A program made the position numbers and the translations under genes. A DNA stretch of 45,795 nt, from positions 1 through 45,795 of the forward strand of contig JAGYMU010000008.1 in NCBI GenBank assembly GCA_018399995.1, read 5' to 3'. Shown one piece after another: positions 38,629 to 45,795 of this stretch. Source of the DNA: Halanaerobiales bacterium. GTDB lineage: Bacteria; Bacillota; Halanaerobiia; Halanaerobiales; M55B127. The notes beneath the pieces were generated by a model that made no database searches, had not been told where the DNA came from, and saw only the letters and a list, made by a program, of their open reading frames with translations. How positions within the stretch are numbered: position 1 is the first letter of the stretch; every line of letters starts with the position of its first letter.

Positions 38629-39942
38629 ATGAAAAAAATTTATGTAATAGATACAAATGTTTTGCTTGATGATCCTGAGGCAGTTTTTGATTATCAGGAC
38701 AATGAAGTTATAATTCCACTGGCAGTTTTAGAAGAGCTAGATGACCAAAAGCATAAAACTTCTGATATAGGTTATAATGCTCGGGAAACATCTAGAATTT
38801 TAGATGGTCTCAGTGAAAAAGGAAAACTAAATAAAGGCATAAAATTAGAAAACGGAGGTTGTCTGAAAATATTAATTGACAAAAAAGAATTAAGGCTTCC
38901 ACCTCATCTCAGTGCCACTAAAATTGATAACAGAATTTTATCTGCGGCTATAAAATTAAAAGAAGATAATGAGGATAAAAAAGTTATAATGGTTTCCAAT
39001 GATATTAATTTGAGATTAATTGCAAATGCCTTTGATATTGAAACAAAAGATCATAAAGGCAATGGCATAAATGGCGAAGAGCTTTATGATGGATTTACAG
39101 AGATAAAAACTAAGGGTGAAATTATTGATGAATTTTATTCCAATAATCAATTAAGTCCTGATAAGATAGATGATGAATTCGATAAACTTTTTATACACCA
39201 AATGGTTCAACTATCCACATATGATAAAAGCCAGAAAAGTGCTTTAGGACGATTTGATGGTGAAAATATAGTGCCCCTCATTTTTGATAAAAAATCACCG
39301 ATGGGTATTGTTCCCTTAAATCGGGAACAAAAATTTGCTATTGAACTTTTACTAAACGATGATATAAAAGTTGTAACAGTTTCAGGTAAAGCAGGTACAG
39401 GCAAGACTCTACTTGCTTTAGCATCTGGTTTACAGAAGGTCATTAATGATAAAAAATACGACAGGGTTTTAATTGCAAGACCTGTAGTACCTATGGGCAA
39501 GGATATTGGTTTTTTACCTGGTTCTGTTGAAGAAAAATTAGAACCATGGATGCAGCCAATATTAGATAATCTTAATTTAATTATTCACAGTAATAAAGGT
39601 TCTTATTTGTCTATCGATCAGTTAATTGAAAATGATTTTATCCAGATTGAGGCCCTAACCTATATTAGGGGAAGGTCAATCCCAAATCAATATATTATAA
39701 TCGATGAAGCCCAGAATTTATCTAAACATGAGGTAAAAACTATTTTAACAAGAGTAGGCAAAAACTCTAAGATAATTTTAACAGGTGATCCCTTTCAAAT
39801 TGACAATCCCTATCTAAATAAAGTCAATAATGGACTATCACATGTAGCCAATCATTTTTATAAAGTGGAGATTGCCGGCCACATCATGCTCCTTAAAGGA
39901 GAGAGATCAGAAATTGCTAAAATAGCCAGCGAATTAATTTAA
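38629..39942 (+). CDS. PIN-domain PhoH-like ATPase
   Basis: N-terminal PIN (YVIDTNVLLDDPEAVFDY) and PhoH NTPase domain (VSGKAGTGKTLLALASGL, RPVVPMGKDIGFLPGS, IIDEAQNLSKHEVKTILTRVG). ATG 38629 preferred over 38605. Confidence 0.94.
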   Translation: MKKIYVIDTNVLLDDPEAVFDYQDNEVIIPLAVLEELDDQKHKTSDIGYNARETSRILDGLSEKGKLNKGIKLENGGCLKILIDKKELRLPPHLSATKIDNRILSAAIKLKEDNEDKKVIMVSNDINLRLIANAFDIETKDHKGNGINGEELYDGFTEIKTKGEIIDEFYSNNQLSPDKIDDEFDKLFIHQMVQLSTYDKSQKSALGRFDGENIVPLIFDKKSPMGIVPLNREQKFAIELLLNDDIKVVTVSGKAGTGKTLLALASGLQKVINDKKYDRVLIARPVVPMGKDIGFLPGSVEEKLEPWMQPILDNLNLIIHSNKGSYLSIDQLIENDFIQIEALTYIRGRSIPNQYIIIDEAQNLSKHEVKTILTRVGKNSKIILTGDPFQIDNPYLNKVNNGLSHVANHFYKVEIAGHIMLLKGERSEIAKIASELI

Positions 39943-39978
39943 AATTAATACCAGAACTAATATAATCAGTCAAAATAC

Positions 39979-40007
39979 TTGACAGTAAAAATTATCTATT
40001 ATATACT
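39979..40007 (+). promoter_or_regulatory. sigma-A type promoter for the lysine riboswitch transcript
   Basis: TTGACA (39979-39984), 17-nt spacer, TATACT (40002-40007). Confidence 0.8.
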
Positions 40008-40047
40008 AATTTAAAATTAAATATCAGAAATTACCTCATCTTTGCTA

Positions 40048-40237
40048 AGGTGGGGTAGAGGCGCAGAATTAAAGAGTATCTTTTTATTTAAAAGAACCTG
40101 TTATAAAAAAAGCGAAAGGTGATTCTGCCGAAATTCTTAATTATTTGGTTCAAGTGATTAAGGATTGGGTCTGTATAAAAAATATACAGGACTGTCATTG
40201 AAGTATAAGCCATATTTCAATGTTGAGCTATCTCATT
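40048..40237 (+). promoter_or_regulatory. lysine riboswitch (L-box) aptamer
   Basis: L-box consensus: GGGGTAGAGGCGCAGAATTAAAGAGTATC, GCGAAAGGTGATTCTGCCGAAA, TTGGGTCTGTATAAAAAATATACAGGACTGTCATTGAAG, and closing strand GAGCTATCTC pairing with GGTGGGGTAG. Confidence 0.95.
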
Positions 40238-40283
40238 AAAAGGCGAAAAGGAGGTGGTTTCTACTGGTGCAATCAGAATTCAT

Positions 40284-40311
40284 ACCCAGCGGGAATCCCG
40301 TTGGGTTTTTT
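40284..40311 (+). terminator. riboswitch expression-platform terminator
   Basis: ACCCAGCGGG-aat-CCCGTTGGGT stem followed by TTTTTT. Confidence 0.92.
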
Positions 40312-40374
40312 GTTTATCTAAGATAAATTTCAGACATTGTTATAAGACATAAAATAATATGGAGGGTCATAAAA

Positions 40375-41919
40375 ATGGATAATTATGGTTTAATATCTCT
40401 CATCCCACCTTTATTAGCCATATTTTTAGCATGGTGGAGTAAAGAGGTAATAATTTCATTATTTTTAGGAGTATTTTCAGGCGCTTTGATTTTAGCTGGC
40501 TATAATCCTATTACAGGTTTTGTAAATACCTTAGATAATTATATGTTGGCCTCGTTGGCTGATTCTTGGAATGCAGGAATCATTATATTTTTGCTATCAA
40601 TGGGGGGTATGATTGGCATCATAAACAGAGCTGGTGGTGTAATAGCAATTGGTGAGTATGTTGCTAAAAAAGCTAAATCCGTTAAAAATACACTGCTTGT
40701 AACCTGGTCAATGGGAGTGTTAATATTTTTTGATGATTATGCAAATACTTTAATAGTTGGCAATACAATGCGACCCATTACTGATAATATGAACGTATCA
40801 AGAGAGAAACTTTCTTTTGTAGTAGATCTAACAGCGGCGGCAGTTTCAAGTATAGTACCAATTTCAACCTGGATAGCATTTGAGGTGGGAGTTATAAAAG
40901 ATGGCTTTCAAAGTTTAGGTATTGAAGCGAGTGCTTATACGACCTTTGTTCAGACTATACCTTATAGATTCTATTCTATCTTTGCACTTGTATTTGCCCT
41001 AATAATAATTTATACTATGAAGGATTTTGGCCCTATGTATAAGGCAGAACACCGGGCGAGAACTACAGGACAGTCACTTAGACCTGGTTCTACTCCTATG
41101 GTTTCTAAAGAGCTGGAAGAGATTGAGAAACCTGAAGGTGTGTCCTTTAATATAGTAGATGCTTTTTTACCAATTCTAGTTGTCATAGTTGTAACATTAA
41201 TTGGTCTGTGGTATAACGGTGGGGGGAGTGCTCCAGAGGTAAGTATACAATCTGCTTTTGGTGATGCAGATGCCAGTGTAGTTCTACTTTGGGCTTCATT
41301 TGCTGGGAGTTTTACAGCTGCGTTAATTGCAATACTTAAGCGCATTTTAAACATTTCAGATGTTGTAGACAGCTGGATAGATGGTGCTAAATCAATGTTT
41401 ATAGCAACTATGATATTAATCTTAGCTTGGTCTATTGGGGGTATAACCGATGATCTGGGGACTGCTGACTTTCTGGTAGGAATTTTAGAAGGTAATTTAC
41501 CAGGATTTCTAATTCCAGTTTTACTCTTTGTAATTTCTGCTTTTATTGCATTTACAATAGGTAGTTCTTGGGGTACTGTTGCTATAGTCATGCCTCTGGC
41601 AATACCACTTGCCTTTAATATTTCCGCACCTATGTTGCCAGCCATTGGAGCTGTTTTAACTGCAGCAGTAATGGGGGATCATTGTTCACCTATTTCTGAT
41701 ACAACTATCATGTCTTCAACTGCTTCAGCAGTTGACCACATAGATCATGTATCAACACAATTACCTTATGCTCTGACTGTGGCAGCAGTTGCAGCAGTAG
41801 TTGGATTTTTACCAGCCGGATTGGGCTTATCGCCTTTAATCATTTTACCAGTCGGTGTATTAATACTTTATTTAATAGTGAAGATATTTGGCAAAAGTGT
41901 GAAAGCAGAGGAAATTTAA
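40375..41919 (+). CDS. NhaC-family transporter under L-box control, candidate lysine transporter
   Basis: 514 aa polytopic protein with NhaC-type motifs (IFFDDYANTLIVGNTMRPITD; SSWGTVAIVMPLAIPLAFN; GDHCSPISDTTIMSSTASAVDHIDHVSTQLPYA) behind a lysine riboswitch. Confidence 0.9.
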   Translation: MDNYGLISLIPPLLAIFLAWWSKEVIISLFLGVFSGALILAGYNPITGFVNTLDNYMLASLADSWNAGIIIFLLSMGGMIGIINRAGGVIAIGEYVAKKAKSVKNTLLVTWSMGVLIFFDDYANTLIVGNTMRPITDNMNVSREKLSFVVDLTAAAVSSIVPISTWIAFEVGVIKDGFQSLGIEASAYTTFVQTIPYRFYSIFALVFALIIIYTMKDFGPMYKAEHRARTTGQSLRPGSTPMVSKELEEIEKPEGVSFNIVDAFLPILVVIVVTLIGLWYNGGGSAPEVSIQSAFGDADASVVLLWASFAGSFTAALIAILKRILNISDVVDSWIDGAKSMFIATMILILAWSIGGITDDLGTADFLVGILEGNLPGFLIPVLLFVISAFIAFTIGSSWGTVAIVMPLAIPLAFNISAPMLPAIGAVLTAAVMGDHCSPISDTTIMSSTASAVDHIDHVSTQLPYALTVAAVAAVVGFLPAGLGLSPLIILPVGVLILYLIVKIFGKSVKAEEI

Positions 41920-41922
41920 GTA

Positions 41923-42074
41923 ATAAGTTTATATATAAAAATCGTATTTATTCAATCAAACAAAAGATAATTGATTAGTTGGACTACTGTTTATACAAAA
42001 CAAAAACAATGAATTAAGTACCTAATGTTTTTTAAAAAGAGTCTTAATTTTAAATACGATAAAATAAAACTTAT
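41923..42074. repeat. imperfect inverted repeat bounding an about 150-bp noncoding segment
   Basis: ATAAGTTT...ATCGTATTTA (41923-41950) against TAAATACGAT...AAACTTAT (42051-42074); 10-bp and 8-bp exact matches with a variable middle. Confidence 0.45.
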
Positions 42075-42122
42075 ATATTCATGTTTAAGTAATCTTTACA
42101 TGGTTATAGATATGATTAAAAT

Positions 42123-42155
42123 GGGTTATTGGAAATTTTCCAATAGCTCTTTTTA
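42123..42155 (+). terminator. terminator hairpin downstream of the NhaC-type gene
   Basis: GGGTTATTGGAAA-T-TTTCCAATAGCTC followed by TTTTTATTATTTTTT. Confidence 0.75.
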
Positions 42156-42503
42156 TTATTTTTTATAGAAAAAATTTGTGATGTTTTTTTATACATTTAT
42201 TCCTGCTGTATATAAAGACAGGTTCAAATATTTTTTCTGATTTATAGTTTTGTAAATAAAACCTCAAATATAATTTTTTTAGCACAGATCGAAAATTTGT
42301 CTGCAATTTTCTTTAAATTGACATTTTCACAATCAGCTAAAACCTTTATCATTTATAAGGTTTGGGATTTAAACCTTAAATAAATACTTGCATTATAGAC
42401 AATATTAAGTGAAAATTTTAAACTACACCTTTCATTATGGCAGGGATAAACATTTTAATATAGAAACTATAATATACAGCAGTAAATTAAGGTGGTAAAA
42501 TTA

Positions 42504-44672
42504 ATGAGAAAACTTACTATAATATTTATTCTTTTAATGTGTTTTTTATTTGGATTAACTTTACCGTATCTTTTTGAAAGCTATGGTCCTTTTATAAAAA
42601 ATTATGTAATGGGTAATGGTAATCAGGATATTGAAGATATTCCCAGCGAGCAAGAGAAGAACAAAGCAGATGAGGTAGTTGTAAAAAAGGAAGAGATCGA
42701 TTTTGATCAGTTATTAAAAAAGGCTGAACAGCATTTTTATGACTCAGAGTATAAAGAGAGTATTAATACTTATATAGAACTCTATAAAAGCGGCTATGAT
42801 AAAATCTCAGCAGCTAAGAATATAATAGCAGTCAGTAATTATCTCAATGAAGAATACAGCCAGGTATCTAACTTATTATCAAATATGTATGATGATTATC
42901 AGGATTCTATTGAATACAACTATTATTATGCTGAATACCTATATAAGAATGGTGATAAAGCAGAAGCTGAAGAGCTATTTTTTCACCTGTTAATTCTTCT
43001 CGAACAACAGGATTCAGATTTATCTGATAGGAAAAAAGCTTTAACATATTACTACCTTGGAGACATATATTTAAATTCTGATCGGGAAAATGTGGCCCTT
43101 GATTTTTTCTTAAAAGGGATTGAACATGAAAAACAAATAGTCTTAAATTATACAGCAGCAGCCGAAGTTTATAAGAACAAAGAGAATTATGAGCAAGCAA
43201 TATCTATGTATGAAATGTGTTTAAATCAGGATCATAGTATGAGCAATTTATATTATGAATTGGCTGTTTTATATGAAAAAAATGAAGAAATATTAAAAGC
43301 CTATAATTACTGGCAAAGATGTATTAATAGTGGTATTAAGATAGATATTGCCCAAAAGAATATTAATGATATAAGAGAGAATCATCCACAATATTTTGAA
43401 AGAGAAGAAACAGAAGAAAATGTTGTTTTTAAAATAGATTGGTATGATATTAAAGAAATTGAAACTAATAAAAATTTTAGAAAACTCAAGATAGGTCTTC
43501 AGGAAAATATTAATGAATTGAATTTCCAATCCCAAAATGATTTTATGATTAAATATGGTGATAATATTATATTTGAAGGTAATAAAGATACTCGGTATCA
43601 AATTAATTTTAGTGATAATACTTTTTACATATTCCAGAATGGAGAGATTAAAAAATCTTTATCCCCAGATCAGACACTTAAAATAAGTTCTACAAATAAA
43701 AATAACTTATTTGCCTTATATAATATTAAATTTGGGCAAAATTACTTTTGGGGAGGGGTTGAAAACAGACAGTATAGAGGAGATATCCATTTACAGCCTA
43801 TAACAAGTGAGTCTGTTAATTTAATAAACTATATTGATTTAAGTTCTTATCTGCTTTCTGTAGTACCTTCCGAAATATATGCAAGCTGGCCACAGGAAGC
43901 TCTTAAAGCGCAGAGCGTTGTTGCCCGATCTTATATAATTAATAACTTAAATAGACATAAAAATGAAGGATATGATCTATGTGCTGATGTGCACTGCATT
44001 GTTTATTCAGGAGTAAAAAGTGAACACCCCAATACCAATACTGCTATTTTAGCAACAAAAAATGAGGTAATAACTCATCAGGGTGAAGTAATAGATGCAG
44101 TATTTAGTAATAATAGTGGTGGATATACAGAAGCAAGCCAGTATGTATGGGGTAACAGTTATGATTACTTAAAGGCTGTTAATATATCTGAAAGTATGGA
44201 TTATCAGCTCCCCTTATCGCCCCATTTAATTGAAGAATGGTTTGTTGAAAAACCTTCTTCTTATTCTAATAATAAGTATACCATTACCAACACATATCGC
44301 TGGATTAAAAGCGTTGATTTAGAAGCCCTTAAATCTAGACATGGTTTACAAGATATTAGAGGGATATATATAACAGACAGGACGAACATAGGAACTGTCA
44401 AAGAAATAAAGATTGAAGGTCAGAACAAGATAGTATCTAGTAAAGATTCATCTATTCGGAGAGATCTTAACGGTTTGAAGAGCAATAAATTTATAATCAA
44501 AAATATATATGATGATAATAAACTTCAGAAAATAATAATATTTGGCGCGGGCTGGGGTCATTCAGTGGGAATGGACCAGACTGCTGCAGCTGGAATGGCT
44601 GTTAAAGATAAAGGCTATCGTGATATAATAAATTATTTTTATCTTGATACAGAAATCACAAAATTAGAATAA
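42504..44672 (+). CDS. TPR-repeat protein with C-terminal SpoIID/LytB domain
   Basis: N-terminal TM anchor, TPR region, then SYLLSVVPSEIYASWPQEALKAQSVVARSYIINN, VFSNNSGGYTEASQYVWG, GAGWGHSVGMDQTAAAGMA typical of SpoIID. ATG 42504 preceded by AAGGTGG. Confidence 0.88.
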   Translation: MRKLTIIFILLMCFLFGLTLPYLFESYGPFIKNYVMGNGNQDIEDIPSEQEKNKADEVVVKKEEIDFDQLLKKAEQHFYDSEYKESINTYIELYKSGYDKISAAKNIIAVSNYLNEEYSQVSNLLSNMYDDYQDSIEYNYYYAEYLYKNGDKAEAEELFFHLLILLEQQDSDLSDRKKALTYYYLGDIYLNSDRENVALDFFLKGIEHEKQIVLNYTAAAEVYKNKENYEQAISMYEMCLNQDHSMSNLYYELAVLYEKNEEILKAYNYWQRCINSGIKIDIAQKNINDIRENHPQYFEREETEENVVFKIDWYDIKEIETNKNFRKLKIGLQENINELNFQSQNDFMIKYGDNIIFEGNKDTRYQINFSDNTFYIFQNGEIKKSLSPDQTLKISSTNKNNLFALYNIKFGQNYFWGGVENRQYRGDIHLQPITSESVNLINYIDLSSYLLSVVPSEIYASWPQEALKAQSVVARSYIINNLNRHKNEGYDLCADVHCIVYSGVKSEHPNTNTAILATKNEVITHQGEVIDAVFSNNSGGYTEASQYVWGNSYDYLKAVNISESMDYQLPLSPHLIEEWFVEKPSSYSNNKYTITNTYRWIKSVDLEALKSRHGLQDIRGIYITDRTNIGTVKEIKIEGQNKIVSSKDSSIRRDLNGLKSNKFIIKNIYDDNKLQKIIIFGAGWGHSVGMDQTAAAGMAVKDKGYRDIINYFYLDTEITKLE

Positions 44673-44676
44673 ATAC

Positions 44677-44705
44677 TTGAAAATTGGATTTATTTCAGTT
44701 ATAAT
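44677..44705 (+). promoter_or_regulatory. sigma-A type promoter upstream of the FMN riboswitch
   Basis: TTGAAA (44677-44682), 17-nt spacer, TATAAT (44700-44705). Confidence 0.8.
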
Positions 44706-44727
44706 TAATTAAGAATTAAATAAAAGA

Positions 44728-44837
44728 TGTCTTCAGGGTATGGTGTAATTCCAGACCGGTGGTATAGTCCACTAGCTAAAGCTGAACTGGTGAAATTCCA
44801 GTACCGACGGTATTTAAAGTCCGGATGAAAGAAGGCA
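44728..44837 (+). promoter_or_regulatory. FMN riboswitch (RFN element)
   Basis: TCAGGGTATGGTGTAATTCCAGACCGGTGGTATAGTCC...TGAACTGGTGAAATTCCAGTACCGACGGTATTTAAAGTCCGGATGAAAGAAGG; closing stem TGTCTTC/GAAGGCA. Confidence 0.96.
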
Positions 44838-44857
44838 ATATAGCTTTGTAGTTATTG

Positions 44858-44888
44858 ATGCCCTGTTTGTATGAGGGCATTTTTTATT
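44858..44888 (+). terminator. FMN riboswitch terminator
   Basis: ATGCCCT-gtttgtatg-AGGGCAT followed by TTTTTTATTTTTT. Confidence 0.9.
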
Positions 44889-44921
44889 TTTTCAATAATC
44901 TACAGGAGGATCACATAATAA

Positions 44922-45506
44922 ATGGATATTAAAAAAATAGCAAACATTGGTGTTTTAATTGGATTATCATTAATTTTAATGTTGACAATAAGATTTCCCT
45001 TATTTTTACCATTTTTAATCTATGAACCAGGAGATATACCCATACTTATCATAGCTTTTTTATATGGGCCAATGCCGGCTTTAGGAGCGACATTTGTACT
45101 CTCGGTCTTAATGGCTGCATTGACGGGTTTAGGAGGTCCTTTTGGGGCTTTTATGCACTTTTTGGCTACAGGTGTACTAGTTGGGGTAGCAGGTTATATT
45201 TATAAACAGTATCATACAAAAAAAGGAGCTATTATTGGCTTGACATTTGGCTCACTTGCCATGACTGCTGTAATGGCAGGTGCAAATATTTTATTAAACC
45301 CAATTTTTTATGGTATACCCTATGAACAAACTATTTCAATGTTGTTGCCGGGCATTATACCCTTTAATATTACCAAGGCTGCTTTTAATTCTATATTAAC
45401 TGCTCTGGTATACAAAAAGATCGCAAATTTTTTAAGAAGGAAGGGTTTATTAACCTCATTAGATAATAATGAGGCGGAAGAATACTTGTATGCTGACAAG
45501 AAATAA
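44922..45506 (+). CDS. ribU: riboflavin ECF transporter S component RibU
   Basis: Small 5-6 TM protein with LMLTIRFPLFLPFLIYEPGDIPILIIAFLYGPMPALGATFVLSVLMAAL; behind the FMN riboswitch. Confidence 0.92.
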   Translation: MDIKKIANIGVLIGLSLILMLTIRFPLFLPFLIYEPGDIPILIIAFLYGPMPALGATFVLSVLMAALTGLGGPFGAFMHFLATGVLVGVAGYIYKQYHTKKGAIIGLTFGSLAMTAVMAGANILLNPIFYGIPYEQTISMLLPGIIPFNITKAAFNSILTALVYKKIANFLRRKGLLTSLDNNEAEEYLYADKK

Positions 45507-45540
45507 TATCTTTTTAATCAAATAAAATATTATTTTCCTA

Positions 45541-45576
45541 TATCCCTTTATTATTTTTAATAAGGGGATATTTTTA
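45541..45576 (+). terminator. terminator after ribU
   Basis: TATCCCTTTATTA-tttt-TAATAAGGGGATA (13-bp stem, one G.U) followed by TTTTTATT. Confidence 0.85.
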
Positions 45577-45649
45577 TTGAAGGATATAAAATTAAGATAT
45601 AAGTAAAAAGAAAATTAAAGGATTATATATAAAATAAGGAAGAGATTAT

Positions 45650-45700
45650 ATATTTCACACATAGGAGCATTAAACCTTGCAAAGAACAATATTTCACACA
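45650..45700. repeat. 12-bp direct repeat ATATTTCACACA, two copies 39 bp apart
   Basis: Copies at 45650-45661 and 45689-45700, immediately upstream of a predicted promoter. Confidence 0.55.
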
Positions 45701-45713
45701 GAGATACAATTAT

Positions 45714-45742
45714 TTGACAATTGATGCCTGCTAATATACAAT
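45714..45742 (+). promoter_or_regulatory. sigma-A type promoter for the truncated gene at the window end
   Basis: TTGACA (45714-45719), 17-nt spacer, TACAAT (45737-45742). Confidence 0.75.
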
Positions 45743-45771
45743 TTAAATTAAGTGTATTGGAGGTAATTTTA

Positions 45772-45795
45772 TTGGAGATAACATTTTTAGGAACA
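45772..45795 (+). CDS. start of a CDS cut by the window end, possibly metallo-beta-lactamase fold (RNase Z-like)
   Basis: TTGGAGGT SD then TTG start giving MEITFLGT..., resembling the N-terminus of RNase Z-like proteins; only 8 codons visible. Confidence 0.35.

Noticed and set aside
40021-40311. T-box leader upstream of the NhaC-type transporter
   Set aside because: Conserved blocks match the lysine riboswitch; no T-box motif (TGGNACC-type) before the terminator.
41010-41645. 211-aa minus-strand ORF antisense to the NhaC-type gene
   Set aside because: Composition-biased shadow of a well-supported plus-strand gene; no recognisable domain, no separate RBS/promoter.
43293-43601. 102-aa Ile/Phe-rich minus-strand ORF, possible membrane protein or antisense toxin
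   Set aside because: Fully antisense to the TPR-SpoIID gene; low-complexity Ile/Phe content is typical of the complement of AT-rich coding DNA.
1-45795. tRNA, rRNA, CRISPR arrays, toxin-antitoxin, restriction-modification or prophage modules
   Set aside because: Read for tRNA T-arms, regular spaced repeats and defence/phage protein motifs; none seen. A tRNAscan/Infernal/CRISPR run would be needed for formal exclusion.

Overview
The window reads as a low-GC, Firmicutes-type chromosomal segment; Halanaerobiales-like affiliation is my inference from gene content and style, not demonstrated. It is dominated by same-strand housekeeping genes. In order these are galE; a nucleoside salvage block (PNP, pyrimidine-NP, NAPRTase-like); a DHH/CBS/poly(A)-polymerase fusion; an M50 protease; scpA-scpB-rluB-spoVS-smc-ftsY; the ylxM-ffh-rpsP-KH-rimM-trmD-SPOUT MTase-rplS-rbgA-rnhB-queT run; pgsA; an MTA/SAH deaminase; a UPF0182 membrane protein; an M16 peptidase pair; an NSS transporter with a MetS-like small subunit missing from the ORF track; queG; a uridine kinase-like protein; nth; a TPR protein; a PPC/DUF296 protein; a PIN-PhoH protein; an NhaC-type transporter; a TPR-SpoIID protein; and ribU. 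Two riboswitches are recognisable: a lysine (L-box) element before the NhaC-type gene and an FMN element before ribU. One intact ISL3-family insertion sequence is resolved to the base (22247-23596) by terminal inverted repeats and an exact 8-bp duplication TTATATGT. It sits between an orphan promoter and a terminator hairpin. A 227-bp element with about 27-bp terminal inverted repeats (MITE-like) lies flush with the window start. I found no CRISPR array, tRNA, rRNA, phage or defence module, and no strong candidate for a wholly new system. The best leads are the IS-split untranslated transcript, the 25-codon leader ORF before the NSS transporter, the mini-ORF across the L-box terminator, the unexplained structured intergenic region at 41.9-42.5 kb, and the TrmD-coupled SPOUT methyltransferase.
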